Program-made: the position numbers and the translations under genes
Assembly: GCA_026182355.1 (NCBI GenBank)
Contig: JAPFBL010000068.1
Span: 10,701,001-10,765,000, forward strand
DNA from: Hermatobates lingyangjiaoensis
Taxonomy: Eukaryota > Arthropoda > Insecta > Hemiptera > Hermatobatidae
DNA length: 64,000 bases
Direction: 5' to 3'
Notes under the pieces: generated by a model
Seen by the model: only the letters and a program-made list of their open reading frames with translations
What the model was told of the DNA's origin: nothing
Databases searched by the model: none
Shown: piece by piece, positions 32,786 to 45,605 of the stretch
Layout: every line of letters begins with the position of its first letter
How positions within the stretch are numbered: the first letter of the stretch is position 1

Positions 32786-35529
32786 TCGTCGTTCCCGAGC
32801 CTGCTCAGCAACCCATTCAAGAGTCCAATCCTAATCAGTCAAGATCATTTCGTAGATTCTTGACGAAGAACCCAGAGAGGATGTAGTAAATCAACTAATA
32901 TAGGTAGCCAATAGCACATTATCAATGCTTGGCTTCCCGAAATCAGAGTGGAAAGAAAACATAGTAGGTTTTAAACAAAAAACCATATAAAATAAATAAT
33001 TTATTAGTCTTCATCTTGCACGAAACTTCTAATTTTTAAATTTAAAGGTTCAAATTTCATCATTTGAAAATAAATTATAAACAAGATTAGATAAAAAAAA
33101 TATCACGGGAATAGTAAAGAAAAGCCAGGATATGGTGATGTGTTTCTGGAAAGAATTGAGCTTTCAGGTTTGGTAAAGGCGGGTTGGGTAACATGATTGG
33201 ACAAGGAAGCATGAAGCGGCTATCTAGCTGTGCAGTGTTGCAAATCGATACGAATTACACTAGAATAATTGATAAACTAGTGAGAGAATTGTTTTTAAAT
33301 CTGCATTGGGTCTAAATAGACGTCAGGCATGACGTCAGACTCTTATTGACCCCGTGTTGTATTGAGCATTGTTACTTTAATATTTTATATGAAAATCATA
33401 TCATCAGAGCTCAAATATAATAATATTAAATCCATTAAACATCAAAAATCTGTTTCATGACTTCTGTATTATAAGAATGATCTACCAAGTTGTGAGGAAT
33501 GCTATTTTATTATTATTTATTTAGTAGGTATGAGGCATGCTCTTGAATACTATTAATACAAAGCGGAACTGTAGCTAGGAGTACTCTTGGTAAACAGGTA
33601 TTAGTAGCATAAAAGTTTTTAGTGAAATAAATCAAGCTCATAATTTAAAAAAAAAATTAATTGGCAGTTGTAAAAATGTAAATAATTCCGAAATGAAGTT
33701 TTAAAAAGTTTTTTTTTTCATTAGTATATACCGTGTTAGTATATATATTAGTTAATGTTTGTAAATATAACATAGTGTATTTGGCGTAGGAGCCGTGTTA
33801 GTAATAAACACGGGGTTAAGATGGTCGGTCAGTGATGTCAGTGGTAAATATAAACCGGTTGGGGAGCAACAAGGTCGTTTATTTGGATCTACCAGCTGTT
33901 AGCCTTCTACTTGGACATCGCCAGGGTGTCTCCTTGTCCCTGTGCTCCTACTAAACTCAGTCCTATGGCGACACAACCATCCACAGAAAAGCTCTGTATC
34001 TTCAGAACGGTATCCACACGTGTTCTGATGAACAGAGGAACACAACTTGAAATAAAAAAAAATATTTTAAGAATACTCGTTCAAGGTCTTCTAAGCATTA
34101 TTATTCTTGAGATACATGAACTGGAATCAATTACACTTGAGCTCACAAATACATCAAATAATAACATTTGAAAATATATAGAGGAACTAAAATCTTTTAG
34201 CCAGAAACGGTCCTCTTTAGATTTATAAGCATTATCATTTGAACGATACTGTTAAAACAGAATGAACAGGAGACAGTTGCTATCGAAACATTTGGAGAGC
34301 TGGTTGAAAATACATCCTTTGGAAAAAAATTTGGACTTTTTCTGAAATCAGCAGTTCATAGTAAGGAAATTGAGATGGACGAGGGACATAGAATTCAGGA
34401 ATGAGCATTTGATGCCACTCACTAAATAATTTGTTTAATACATGAAAAAACGACAAATCAATATATAAATCATTCATTAAATGATTCACAGGAATAATAA
34501 ATCATTCTTTAGGAAAATACACAAGTTTCTTAGTTTATCATTGATAAACTTTCGTAATGGAGCCATATTGTGTCATTTCAAAGTCGGTAATGTCCCATGA
34601 CTATGCACACTTATAAAGCATATAACTACTGGTAATAAATGATTGTCAAATGTTTTCATGATTGCCAAATACGATTTTGGATGGTATTTGCTAGAGTTAC
34701 CAATATCACTGAAACTGATAATACCAATTCATAATATCTGACCACCAGGTTGATCAACCAATAAGCTCCTTTGCCTATAAAAGAAACTTGTATCAGTGTT
34801 TGTTCAGTGGTGACAGCTGTCATGATTGTTTCGTAAAGGGGGATTTCGAAGATCGAGGCAAATTCGTTCTCAAATTTGCTTAATTTTAGTTCCAATAACC
34901 CAGAAACTCACTGAAGGCTGGCATTTACCTTCAATGTTCAAATTGATATTGAATAAAAATCTGGTCGCACCATTCATAAATCCGGAAATTCTTATTTTGC
35001 AAATAACTATGTTTTGTATTATAAAGTGAATTTAGTAGCTTCCAAAGTTTTACATCGAAAATTTGCTCAATTTCTGTTGTACAAAGACAGTTCAGTAATA
35101 CAATGCAATTGTTAAAAGAAATCAAGTTAATTTCATTGATAAAACAATCGTTAATGATTGGTTTGTTTTAACATTAGTGTGTTTTAACACGACACTAATA
35201 ATATGACAGAACTTATAACATTTCATCAATTCTGCCACCTAAGCCCAAAATTTACCAAGGCATAAATAGAAACACGATTTCACTCATTTCATTAGGTTAT
35301 ATATATGTATATTACATATGTGGTAGTTTTGAACTTCACTGCGGTAACCACTTTTAACATACCTTTAAAAGCTAGATGCATTCATGTGGTAATTAATACG
35401 ACAAAGGCGGAAACAGTTTCTTCTTTTAGATTTCTAAAAAATATCAATTGAACTATGTTCGCATTTACTTGACCACAGACTTTTTACAGAATCATACCTG
35501 CAAAAACAAAACTATCATTTTGTTCAAAA
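32786..35529. other. No gene recognised
   Basis: AT-rich sequence. The frame at 33,911-34,171 begins in a balanced-GC patch (CCAGGGTGTCTCCTTGTCC, CCTATGGCGACACAACC) and could hide a short exon, but I see neither similarity nor convincing splice sites. Frames at 34,280-35,125 overlap on opposite strands and look random. Confidence 0.3.
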
Positions 35530-35895
35530 ACAAAACCCTATTTGTTCAAGTAGTTTAGGAGAAAAAAAAGTTGTCGAAAAACACACTCTGGCCAAAAAAA
35601 GTGACATTTCCATCATGCAATATTGACCCCAAACAGTAGGGCATATCTTCACTATGAAGTTTAGAATATGTAAAACGTGAACACTTTTGTAGACCATATT
35701 AATTGGTCCATTAAATACAGTGGACTGCAACGTGTCCACAAACTTTATAATACACACCCACTCACCCACCGACACAAAGACATCACCGCAAAAACTTCAA
35801 TAGAGGGCTTTGGGGACGTGAAAATATCTAAACCTGTCAAAATCTCCAGATTGAATTTTTTTATTATCAATATACTTTACTTATGGTGAAGATAG
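35530..35895 (+). repeat. Interspersed repeat R1
   Basis: Order as in the 56-kb copy: GGCCAAAAAAAGTGACATTT, CATCATGCAATATTG, ACACCCACTCACCCACC, AAAGACATCACCGC, TTTGGGGACGTGAAAA, then TATACTTTACTTATGG. Short frames on both strands here are explained by the repeat. Confidence 0.8.
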
Positions 35896-36059
35896 AAGTA
35901 TTAAACTCATTCTCTGAAAGCGTGGTATTTTTGAGTAATATTTTATTACAATCTATCAATGGATGTGACCTCTATCTTGTCCCCGAGGTTTTGGAAATAA
36001 TATTAGTAAAGAATTCACATTTTATAACTAAAAATACCTTTCCATTCTTATACAAATCT

Positions 36060-36590
36060 TTCCTTTTTTTTTTTTTTTGGCCATAGACTCTCTTAGTTTC
36101 ACAATATTTCAAAGTATCAACAACATAGAGCTAGTGGGGTAAACAAATGTCAAAAATCACAGTTCGGCTAAAAAACATTTGCCTATATAGAAAGGGACGA
36201 TTCTACATGATAAGGTCTAATGTCAAAATCTCGATATAGAATTTTTTCATAATTGCTGTACTTAATAGAGCAAAAATTTTGTCAAAAATCACATTTATAA
36301 TAAAAAAGTAATTTTCTCGTGATGTAATATTGCTCAAAACTTATAGGACTCAGGGCCCTATAGGGTTCTACACTACAGGTCCCAGTTTTTGGTAAATTAT
36401 GAGTTTGATCTATCAAATGGTGTGGCCTATTGCTTACTCGCAAACAATAAGTTGGGAACACCGCCAACCACCCACCAACACACAGATATCTTCGAAAAAC
36501 TTCAAAAAAAGGCCTTTGGGGATCTCAAAACTTGTAAATCAGTTATTATCTTGAGATTAATTTTACTTTATTTATATTAAAGTAGTAATT
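36060..36590 (+). repeat. Interspersed repeat R1 (second adjacent copy)
   Basis: A poly-T run and TTGGCCATAG, then TCTCGTGATGTAATATTG, CCACCCACCAACACACAG, CTTTGGGGATCTCAAAACTT, ending at TACTTTATTTATATTAAAGT. It lies in tandem orientation with the copy at 35.5 kb. Confidence 0.8.
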
Positions 36591-37136
36591 CACATAACCA
36601 TATTATTAAAATTATTAATAAAAATATAGTCCTTTCTAGGAATAAATATTATTGTTATGGATAAGACTAATGTACATAATAACTATAATGCATTACGTTT
36701 TATTTACAGTCTATTACTGAGATGAAAGTCAAGAATCACTTTGACTGAGAGAATTGAATACTTTTAGGCAGAATAGAAGGCTGGACTCAATGCGAGCTGT
36801 TAAGGAAGTGAATTATGCCTGCGAATTGGACACATATGTAGATCTGAAATAAATTATTTTTAGTTCCATAGAAATCTTTTAAAAGAAAGATTAAAATTAG
36901 ACCTAGGCTCAATCCGAAGAGTAGCGACCTCCTTTGATTCTAATCACTACTCCCAGACCTTTGAACGTTCTTTTTAAACAGTTTAACAAAGACACGATTC
37001 TGAAATGAGATGACATCTAAATATGGCAATTTAAGGAAAGTAGAATTGATGAATAAAGCTGGCAAACACCAATATTAGCATTGAATTTCACAATGTTATC
37101 AGTTTGTTATATATAAAGAGTAAAACAATATAAAGA
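36591..37136. other. No gene recognised
   Basis: AT-rich; no feature seen. Confidence 0.35.
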
Positions 37137-37265
37137 AATGGAAACAAGACATGTAGAGGCAAAACTCATTTCGATACTTCAATATCTACGCCATCGTTAA
37201 GGGAATTTTCCTCCTGAGGACAACGGGTATAAATATATTGAAGTGAGTCTTGTGTAACTTTCGTT
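37137..37265. mobile_element. Decayed foldback
   Basis: CTCATTTCGATACTTCAATAT at the left is approximately mirrored by ATATATTGAAGTGAGTC at the right, around CTCCTGAGGACAACGGG, which may be a worn PLE-type ribozyme core. The assignment rests on resemblance to the family D foldbacks and is weak. Confidence 0.3.
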
Positions 37266-37324
37266 AATTGCTAAGTCGGATCATTATAAATTATATATAT
37301 TTATATTAATAAGTAAAATAATAA

Positions 37325-37390
37325 AGAAAATAGTCTAAACCAACGGCTAAGATCTCATAACCAAAGCAACTGGTCTTCATCAGAGTCAAT
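37325..37390 (-). ncRNA. Hammerhead relic, family A
   Basis: Minus strand 37,387-37,346: GACT, CTGATGA, helix II AGACCA...TGGTT, then ATGAGATCTTAGCC. The core and helix I strand are intact but GAAA is mutated (TGAG), so it should be dead. Only the left-arm equivalent of a foldback is seen. Confidence 0.6.
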
Positions 37391-37625
37391 GCTGGTACTG
37401 ATACAAGTGAGATTGGACATCTGATGAAGTACTGAGAAAAGGAGGAGGGATGAAAGGTATTGGAAAGGGTAAAGAAAGAGAACAAGACACTAGAGAATTC
37501 AGGGTAAACAAAGAAATTCAGGAAGAAACAAGTAAAATACTATCTACTTGTTAACAACACTGGTAGAAAAAGTTATTGCTCTGTTTGACACGAATAATAA
37601 TATAAGCTAAATGGATAAATGAAAA

Positions 37626-37720
37626 ATCTGGAGTGGCCTATACTAAACTTTACTATAAGTAAATGTACAGCAAACTCTTAAGACAAGCAATTCAGTTTTC
37701 ATTTTATATTAAGGTGGTTA
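37626..37720 (+). repeat. Interspersed repeat R2
   Basis: CTGGAGTGGCCTATACTAAA, CTTTACTATAAGTAAATG, then CAGCAAACTCTTAAGAC and CAATTCAGTTTTCATTTT. Same order as the other copies. Confidence 0.75.
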
Positions 37721-39115
37721 TATTGCAGACGCAATATCAAACAATATATCAAACATATATACTCAATAATGTATTGTCTATTTATATATAGTAATATTAA
37801 TTTTTATCAGTTATAAGAAACTCCAAATCATTGATCAATCTGATATGTTTTACTGTTATTAAGCTGTGTGTCTCAATCTCGTAGAACTCGTGAACTCGCG
37901 GCCAAGCCTGTCATATTGTCCATTCCATTGTTGTTTCTAAATTCAACCTCAGATTTTAAGTTCTTTATGAAGTTTAAATTTCATACAGCATTTCTCATCT
38001 TCTAATAACAAATTTATTTCCATATCCTTTCGTATCATAACCACCATTACTTACAGTACCCAGTAGGTCATACATTACTAATCACTACAATAGGAGCAAT
38101 AGCAGACCCCTGAGAACAGTTTTTAGTGTTCACAATTCAAGATTTTGTAGATCCAGTACTTGTACAAATTAATCTTCCAGAAGACTACTGTAATCTATTT
38201 TATAGTTTTTGGATTAAATCATCTATGTATATATCAGTATCGACCGAGTTGAAGGCATCTATCATGAGGTCCTTCCATATCCAAGGAGCAAAGTCAATGT
38301 TCCTTTAAAACTTCAAGATTTTCTGTTTTATTAATCCGAATTTTTGAGTCAGATTCTGTTGATTTGCCCTCGTGATAAGTAAATAGTCCCTTATGAAGAT
38401 TTCAATTTGCCTAAAATTCTCATATTACAATAGGTAGAGCATTTGTCATTTTTAATGTAATATTACTTGTTCAATATTGCAAAGTTATGAAACATTGATT
38501 GCAACTAATGCGATATTTTATATTTGTGTAATCACCGGAAGATATGACATACAAATAGTAGACGTATTGTTATAAACAACAAAAAGTTTCTTTTCCATGT
38601 TCTAATATTACTTAAAACAACGGAGTTCAGCATGCACATTTATTGTAACACATTCGCTAGACAACCATCCTTTACACTGGCGATCAACATAAATTATGAT
38701 GATTAGGCGTTTCTTTTTAAAGGTCTTTACAAATATTTTTTTTTGTCTGTACTTATCATACTTCGGTTTAAAATATTTTCAAATATCTTCTATTAAACCT
38801 TAAAAAAATCTGGAGACTTTCAATCTGGAGAAATCAAGTACTCATTCATGATTTCTATATTGTCTTCTATATTTCAATATCTATATTTAAATTACTGGAG
38901 TGAAATAATAGTTGAGACGCCGGTTACAAAGCATTTACAATCCATACTGACTGCACTGTTTCCATAGACATGATCAGTTGTTGTCCTCTTGTTGAAGCTA
39001 TTAGGAAACAATTGATAAACATGTTACATGAAGGTGAATATGCTCTGTTCATCCAAAGAGTCAAAGTGCACGTTTGGTATTAAAATAAATCAAAACTCAG
39101 AAGGACTGGCGGAAA
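37721..39115. other. No gene recognised
   Basis: AT-rich; no repeat family or exon seen. Confidence 0.35.
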
Positions 39116-39262
39116 GAAGCATCACTGGAATGTTTGCAAACATGGCTTCTCTGAGTGATACACTCAGAAATGGGAGGATGCACGGGTGGCGGGCGGCCCT
39201 GACTTGGTCAGTAAGGTCCACAAGTGCCTCGGCCGCAGAGTCGTCCATTCGGGAGTTCTAAC
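39116..39262. other. GC-rich open segment, possible exon (strand uncertain)
   Basis: About 120 bp of GC-rich sequence stays open on both strands. On the minus strand it reads MDDSAAEALVDLTDQVRAAR, then HPCILPFLSVSLREAM. It has GC-rich third positions, and an acceptor-like GGCAAGGGTTAG lies upstream. On the plus strand it reads ALTWSVRSTSASAAESSIREF followed by a stop. The minus reading has the more protein-like composition. I recognise neither, and neither has a convincing donor. Confidence 0.25.
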
Positions 39263-42200
39263 CCTTGCCTGTTTGTGTTGTCTAGCTATTGTATGGCTGA
39301 TGTGTTGAGATGGAAATATACCCTCTACTTAAAATAAAATGAATAAAAGAATGGACGGCAGCTTCAAAGGAGCACATGCCAAACAATATTTAGAATCAAT
39401 ACTCCGTAAGTTGTCAACCAAATTCCTATATTTGCATGACTATCATCTAACTTTGTTACTCAAAGTTCATGCTAAATTTAAAAGCTACTGTCTAAGTTTA
39501 AAAATTAATGACTTAAAACTATGCACTTTAACTTTGTAACAAATTCTGTATTCTAACACCTTTTTGTCTTCACGAAAAATACTAAAATGTATATCAATGA
39601 TAATAAGTCTGTATAAATAATTGTAGATTAATAATAAAAAACACATATCAAAAATACGTTTTAAAAAAGTACTCAAAAAGGAATAATAATATTATTTCTT
39701 ATGGCTGCAATGCGGTTAGCACAATTCTACATGGTGGTGTTAGGAAGCTTTATATAAAATATAATTACTCTTTATTTAATCCTTGCGGATATTCCTTGCT
39801 GACTGTCTTACTCTGATGACGTTGAAAATTGAAGATAGTGAAGATTTTCGAGTTGTGGGCAGAATCAAGGTAATTGCTTGTTAAAGGCAACGATGAACAT
39901 CATTTCAGATTATCGTGAGGTATAATGAAAAAGCAATTCAAATGTTACTCAGCAGGGGAACAAAAGCGGGGAAAGGCCGAACGTCATTAGTATTAGCAAG
40001 ATATATTTAGAAACAAATAAAGAATAACGTTAGCAAATACAAAAAAATCTACAATATTTTGCCGCAGCAAAAGCCTATATACCATCTTGTAGTAAAAATA
40101 AAACCGTGAACAACTAATTAAAAAAATTAATAGAATTTTGTTTGATAGGCAGTTTTACATCTATGAACAGTACTATAAACACAAAAAGTGTTATTTGATT
40201 TTTTTAGAAAATCACTAAACGTTTTTTATTTTTGTTATTATCATTCTTTTTTATTAGCCTTACAAAGTATCCTGTTAATAATTCTTCTACAATAAAAGTT
40301 GATATCCTGTGTTATATTAAGTTTAGATTGCACTGATGGTTGGTTGGTAAATGGTTGCTGCTTTTCAGATTAAACAGCTGATTGCTCAGCAATCTCTTTC
40401 AATAGATGCGTCAAGAGGTCCGGTGTAACAGCATTGGTTGACGAAAAAGGCTGTTTTAATGATGAAACTGCTTTGGTCAGATGGCTTCTGTTTATTTATG
40501 CGCCTTATCAGCTGCAGACACTTGTTCTTCTTCTAATATTCCTTATCTAAAAAAAAACTAAAGGTGATTAGAGCCATCGACTCATGAGTCAGACTCGCTC
40601 TTTCACAATAATGAATTCAATAAAAGACATGTAAATAGCTACAAGCAGGGCTGAGCTTAGACAACATGACGACCGGGACCAAAGCAGAACAAATATAAAA
40701 TATATATTTTATAGCGACTCCTATAAAAACAAATTATATTACTTATATTGCCGACTTAGGAAAGTTCATTGTAGATATAATAACATAATGTTATTATAAA
40801 TATTTATCAAGATATAGGACACGCTCTAATGGTGATTACCAAATAGAAAAACAGAAACATAGTTAATCAAAACAATACTAAAAAAAAAGCACAAATAAAA
40901 GTAATCACAATTTAAAAATGTGATTTTTGAAATGCAAATTAATTTTAATACAAATAAAGTAGAAATTATGTAATAACTTCTTTCCCACCTTCAGAGTATC
41001 AAATTTATCGATAACTTTTGCAAAATAAAATCAAACTTAGTTACTTCCCATTTCATAGAAAGCCTGTCATTATGTAGCTCTTGAATATTTTTTTGCTACT
41101 TCAAGTTTGCTGAAGGACTTTTTTGCTGATGCAGCAGATTACTGGAGTACAAAGGAATATTCTGAAGGCAGTTAGCATATTTTTGAAATTAAAAGTCAAT
41201 ATCAAACTGACGAATTAACTGAAGGTTTTTAAATGTTTCCACTTTTGTAAAACATATCTAGAGACGGAAACTTTTTTTTTTTACTTTAATATTTCACATA
41301 AGTAAAAGACTATTTAAAAATAGTCTTTTTTTAACTTGTCATCTTTTCATCTTTGTTCGTAAGGTCCATAACTTTTTTGTTGATAGAGTGTAGAACAAGT
41401 GAAGTAATGTTTAAACCACAAAGGAAATCAAATTTTGTAACACCTATCAAAGTTGTTCAAATCTCCAAGGTATGTTGCATAACTGTGTCAATAGGCTCAA
41501 TATATGCTAATCTATTTTTTTCAGATTCCTTTAAATCGGTATCTAACATTCTATGATCACACTCTTACGAATTTTACGTCTCCCTTTTTAGGTTTCACAT
41601 TCACATGTTGAGCCAGATCTACAATTTTTTTCACAAAGTGTTTCAACTTTTTTGTTTCTGTTTTTTATTTCAATTTTAAGATATTCGATTAGAATACAAG
41701 CTATAACTTATAGTGCTTTAACATAAATGTTTAATATAACTTAACAGGCTATAGTATTTTTTTGTGATAAAATATTACTTCATCTATTTCTTCTAAGATA
41801 GGGTTCAAAATTACTGAAAATATAAAAATCCTTTATATGCTATATAAATTTCTTTCCACTGTGTATATCCTTCACTTTTACATATCCGTTTAAGGTTATG
41901 TTTGTTTTTTTGACCAGTGATTGTACAATGCTTATTCAAAGAGACTGATAAATGAGCCCTAATTATTTCCCAATTATTGGGTGGAGTGAAGAAAAAAACA
42001 AATAAATTTGTATCAGTCCCAGAAAATGTGACCACTGCGGGCTATATGCTGGCAGAGTGCGCTCCAACTAGATTCAAGGCGTGTGTCCAACATGGAAGGA
42101 AGTATGGGAATTTATTTACATAAAGAATTTTAGATTGTTCCCCTTTGAATTTCACCGCCTCTTTCACATTGTATATTCTGTAGTCTGTATTTCGTATAAA

Positions 42201-44999
42201 ATGCCTTGTGTCAATCTCTCACATGTTTTTTGTTTCGATTCAATGAAATCATGGAAACATGGAGCAGTTTCCCCGCTGAGTTATCAAATATCTGACGGTG
42301 TGGGTCATCTGCTCTTTGTGACTTATATCAGGTGTACAGTCAGATGAAAGAGATTAATATTAATCATTCTGTAATTAATTAAAATGGTTCTTTAACTTCA
42401 CTTGCAAAGCAATTTATGACTTCGTCTTGAATATAATTGAGAATTATATTTTTTCCTGGAGAATTTGCGTCTTCTATGCTTAAAGATTAGTTAATAAATT
42501 CTGGAAAAATAAAGCAATACATTTTACAGTCAATATCATTTTATAGTCCTCTTAAAGGCAAGCTGTTCTCAGCATAAAGCAATATTACCTCCTGTATAAT
42601 ATGTTCCATTTATTTCACTGAAAGAAAAAAAATTGAACATTTTGTATTCTAATTTAGAGTGATTGCCTTTCATATCGTTCCTAACTAATTTATGCATTTG
42701 TGTGGTCATAGGAGTTTTGATTATTGTAAATTATTTGTTTTTTTTTTGTGAGAATCCACAGTCTGGGTTTGCTAACTTTGGTGGGATTCATAAACTTTCC
42801 AAATAACAAGCATGCAAAGCAAAACTAGATTCTTTTTCTTCATTAAATAAAAGACAATTTCTCTTAATAGATTTTAAAATAAATTTCGAAGACAATTGTC
42901 ACTGTCATTAAGAGGTGATTTTGAATACTGTGCTGTTTTAGTATGGAGAGAGATGAATGAATGACCATATAAACGACCCCCGTGACTGGATCACAAGGGT
43001 TAAATGACCTGGGGTTTTGATGTTTAGTTAGCATCATTTTGTTCAAGACATTTTTTCCATGTTTTGCCAGGTTGACTTCTTTTCACTTCTACTTGAGTTT
43101 CTGATACTCTGTTTCCAACTTTTTAGAAATATTGTTCTAAATTTAAAAACAATTTTTAAAAGTTGGAGTATCAAATAATTATTAATAAGTAAATGTTATT
43201 TACAAATACGTAAATTTCTACAATTATATCAAATGTCTACAGAAAAAAATTACTTTAATGATTAAAATTATTTCGATGCGTCAAATTTCTTAGACTTAAC
43301 TCTAGTCAATTTAATTTTTAATTTGCTAACTATTTGGTGAATCTTTTGAATTCCAAAAGGATTTCCAAGTTTTTCATCTGCCCTTACTTTGTCTTAAAAT
43401 AGTGGTCAGGACTTGTAAATGTAACCTCTGCAAAGTAGAAATCAAAATATTTGTATTTGGGATTTAAAGAATCACAGATTTCATGGGTGAAAAAGCGAAG
43501 TGAAGAATTACCAACTCAGTAATATTTAAAAGGAATGTAACTTGAACTTGAATCCACTTTGTTCCAGGCCAACGAGCGAAACAAGGCAGAAATTAAACAA
43601 TACCTATGGAGAAATAACTTAAGGAACAGTAGTAAAGATGGCAATAAAATATTCTACCAACGGATAAGCAGAGTCTGTTTATAGGGAAGTCATCATTTCA
43701 GCGAAATTAAAACAATCTATAAACTGGTAAAAGTTTGATAAGTAATTTGTACTTTTAAGTTGAAGTAATAAATGAAATGAGCCAATAAAAAAAAAACGTG
43801 AATTGTGGGAAGTGATAATACACCGGGCAAAATGAGATTGGAATTTAGTTTTAATAATTAAACCTAAACTGGAGCCAACAAAGTGTGATAAAGAGATGCA
43901 ATGGCTCGGAGGCTCGAAGACAAATGAATAGTGTGTTCCTTCACCCCGAATCCTCTGCCAACTCCATTCATAACCTCTCATTCCACGAAACTTTTTATAT
44001 TTTCCCTTAAACAGTTCTCCTTGATGAAACGCTCTCTTCGGACGTCAACCATCTAAAAATAGACACATCATTTTTATCTCTCTTAAATGGTACTCTTCCA
44101 AAGCAGAGGTATATGAATTCAAAACTGTAAAAATATTGGTTGTCAATCACAAGTCTTGCAGAAAATTTCAAACAACGTAGAAGTTATTTTTGTTGCAAAT
44201 CGTTTGAACATTACAAAGCAACATGAAAGAAATCATCTCTCTTCTTTATAATAACTTCCAAGAAAAAGATAATTGCAAACGAAATACAGTTTTATATCCC
44301 AACTTCAAATATCTCTTTCCAAGACGAATTTAGAAAACAATATCATTTTATAAAAGTGATCCTTTTTAAAATCCTTTCATAATTAATTATGTTTACCATT
44401 ATACTAGTCAGTCGACAGAAGATATTGCAAAATAGACCAAAGCTGAATTCTAAAAATTTCATAGATGTACTACAAATAATATAATTCATTTAAAGCGCTA
44501 TGCATATTGTTTATTATAATATTATTTCATAATATTATAATTATCTTACTACATAAATGGGAATCTGTTTTCCTCATCTGTTGTTTCATTTATTTGGTCA
44601 GGTATTGAAAGCTGGGAATTTCTCTGCACATAGGCTTTACCGATACACCCAAAATCTTCCATCATTATTTGTCTTGTCGGAACTCTATGGAAAGTTTTAA
44701 TAAGAACTTCAACGAAAATGAACCAGTAAACCTTTATATATTTGTTCCCTGACCGTTTTAAATTACATTTAGGATTGAAATGAAATTTACCCATGTTTGT
44801 CAAAAGTTTTATACCTCACTTTGAACAGTATTGCTGATATGTTAATTGAATGTCAACAGTAGATTACTACAGTAAAAATAAATGTTTTTTGAATGTTGAT
44901 AATTCTTATAATTGATTTCGAACTAAGATACATACATGTTAATTAGTAGTAAATTAAATCGGTTTATATTAATTCCAAGAAGACAGATATTTAGATTAT
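39263..44999. other. No gene recognised
   Basis: A long AT-rich stretch. At 39,811 CTCTGATGACGTTGAAAATT mimics a hammerhead core but lacks helix II. Minus frame 43,679-43,981 (start MRGYEWSWQRIRGEGTHY) lies in slightly GC-richer DNA and is unrecognised. I see no TE ends here. Confidence 0.3.
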
Positions 45000-45122
45000 A
45001 TATATATAATATGAATTAAACAACCACAATAAACAAATATATATTATATACAATGCTCTAAAGCCTTTCGTTACAACATCATCAGAGAGCTAAATGAACT
45101 AAACAAAACATATAATAACAAG
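45000..45122 (-). mobile_element. PLE 3' end with hammerhead B, next to (TA)n
   Basis: Downstream (minus strand) of the GIY-YIG fragment at 45,123-45,605 lies the hammerhead. Then come TATTGTGGTTGTTTAATTCA and (TA)n at about 44,997-45,008. The TATTGTGGTT motif is also the outer arm of the family A and B foldbacks, which ties those foldbacks to PLE 3' ends. Confidence 0.65.
45055..45090 (-). ncRNA. Hammerhead ribozyme, family B, in a PLE 3' region
   Basis: Minus strand: helix I GCTCT/AGAGC (5 bp), core CTGATGA, one T, helix II GTT GT AAC, GAAA, then GGCTTT. All invariant residues are intact. Helix III (AGGCTT) is self-complementary apart from G-U pairing. It lies about 35 nt after the stop of the GIY-YIG frame, so it belongs to that element. 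This is the clearest link between family B and a coding PLE. Confidence 0.8.
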
Positions 45123-45605
45123 TTAACCCGGTTGATTGAGGTCTTCAGGATTGCTGGCATCCCTGCCTGAATTTAATGATCCTAAAATTGAAGGAGTCTT
45201 GATCTGCATACATATTTCTTTTATTAATATTTCATCCAGTTTGTAAAATCCCGGACTATTGTTCAATAAATTTCCATAGAAGTTCTTTATGAGTTCACTT
45301 TCAATATTTCTCCTCCTTTCTGAAGGCACAAAAATTAATTCCTTTGCTTCAATCCAATTTATTAAATGATTTTCGTTCCTTACATGTAAGAACAGGGCAC
45401 TCTTTTCATCTTCCCGTTTGACTGAATATTGGTGTTGTTTTACTCTTGTAAAGAGACCTTTACTCGTCTGTCCAATATGACATTTGGCAATGAGTACAAG
45501 GTATCCTATATACACAACTATCTTTTTCCTCCCCCTTATTATTAAACAGATTAGTATCATTACTAAATATGTGACTGTAAGGCGAGGCTGAGAAGAGGCG
45601 TGCAT
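45123..45605 (-). pseudogene. Penelope-like element, GIY-YIG endonuclease fragment
   Basis: The 160-codon frame contains CHIGQTSKGLFTRVKQHQYS, a YIGQT...R...H core of the C-terminal GIY-YIG nuclease of PLEs. Further on come ALFLHVRNENH and a SERRRNIESELIK segment with the expected Glu, ending in ...SPGFYKLDEI. The first 40 residues are out of frame: another frame reads NNKGEEKDSCVYRIPC, then THCQMSYW, which is the proper GIY part with its Cys pair. A frameshift lies at about 45,475. The RT domain is absent. It is the same broad lineage as 48,476-49,322 but clearly diverged. A hammerhead follows it. Confidence 0.85.

Noticed and set aside
39811..39836. CTCTGATGACGTTGAAAATT as a hammerhead
   Set aside because: The core and GAAA-like words are present, but there is no helix II between them and no helix I partner, so it is probably chance.
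43679..43981. 100-codon minus-strand frame starting MRGYEWSWQRIRG
   Set aside because: No recognisable domain. The latter half is low-complexity Phe/Ser/Asn-rich as in random AT-rich DNA.
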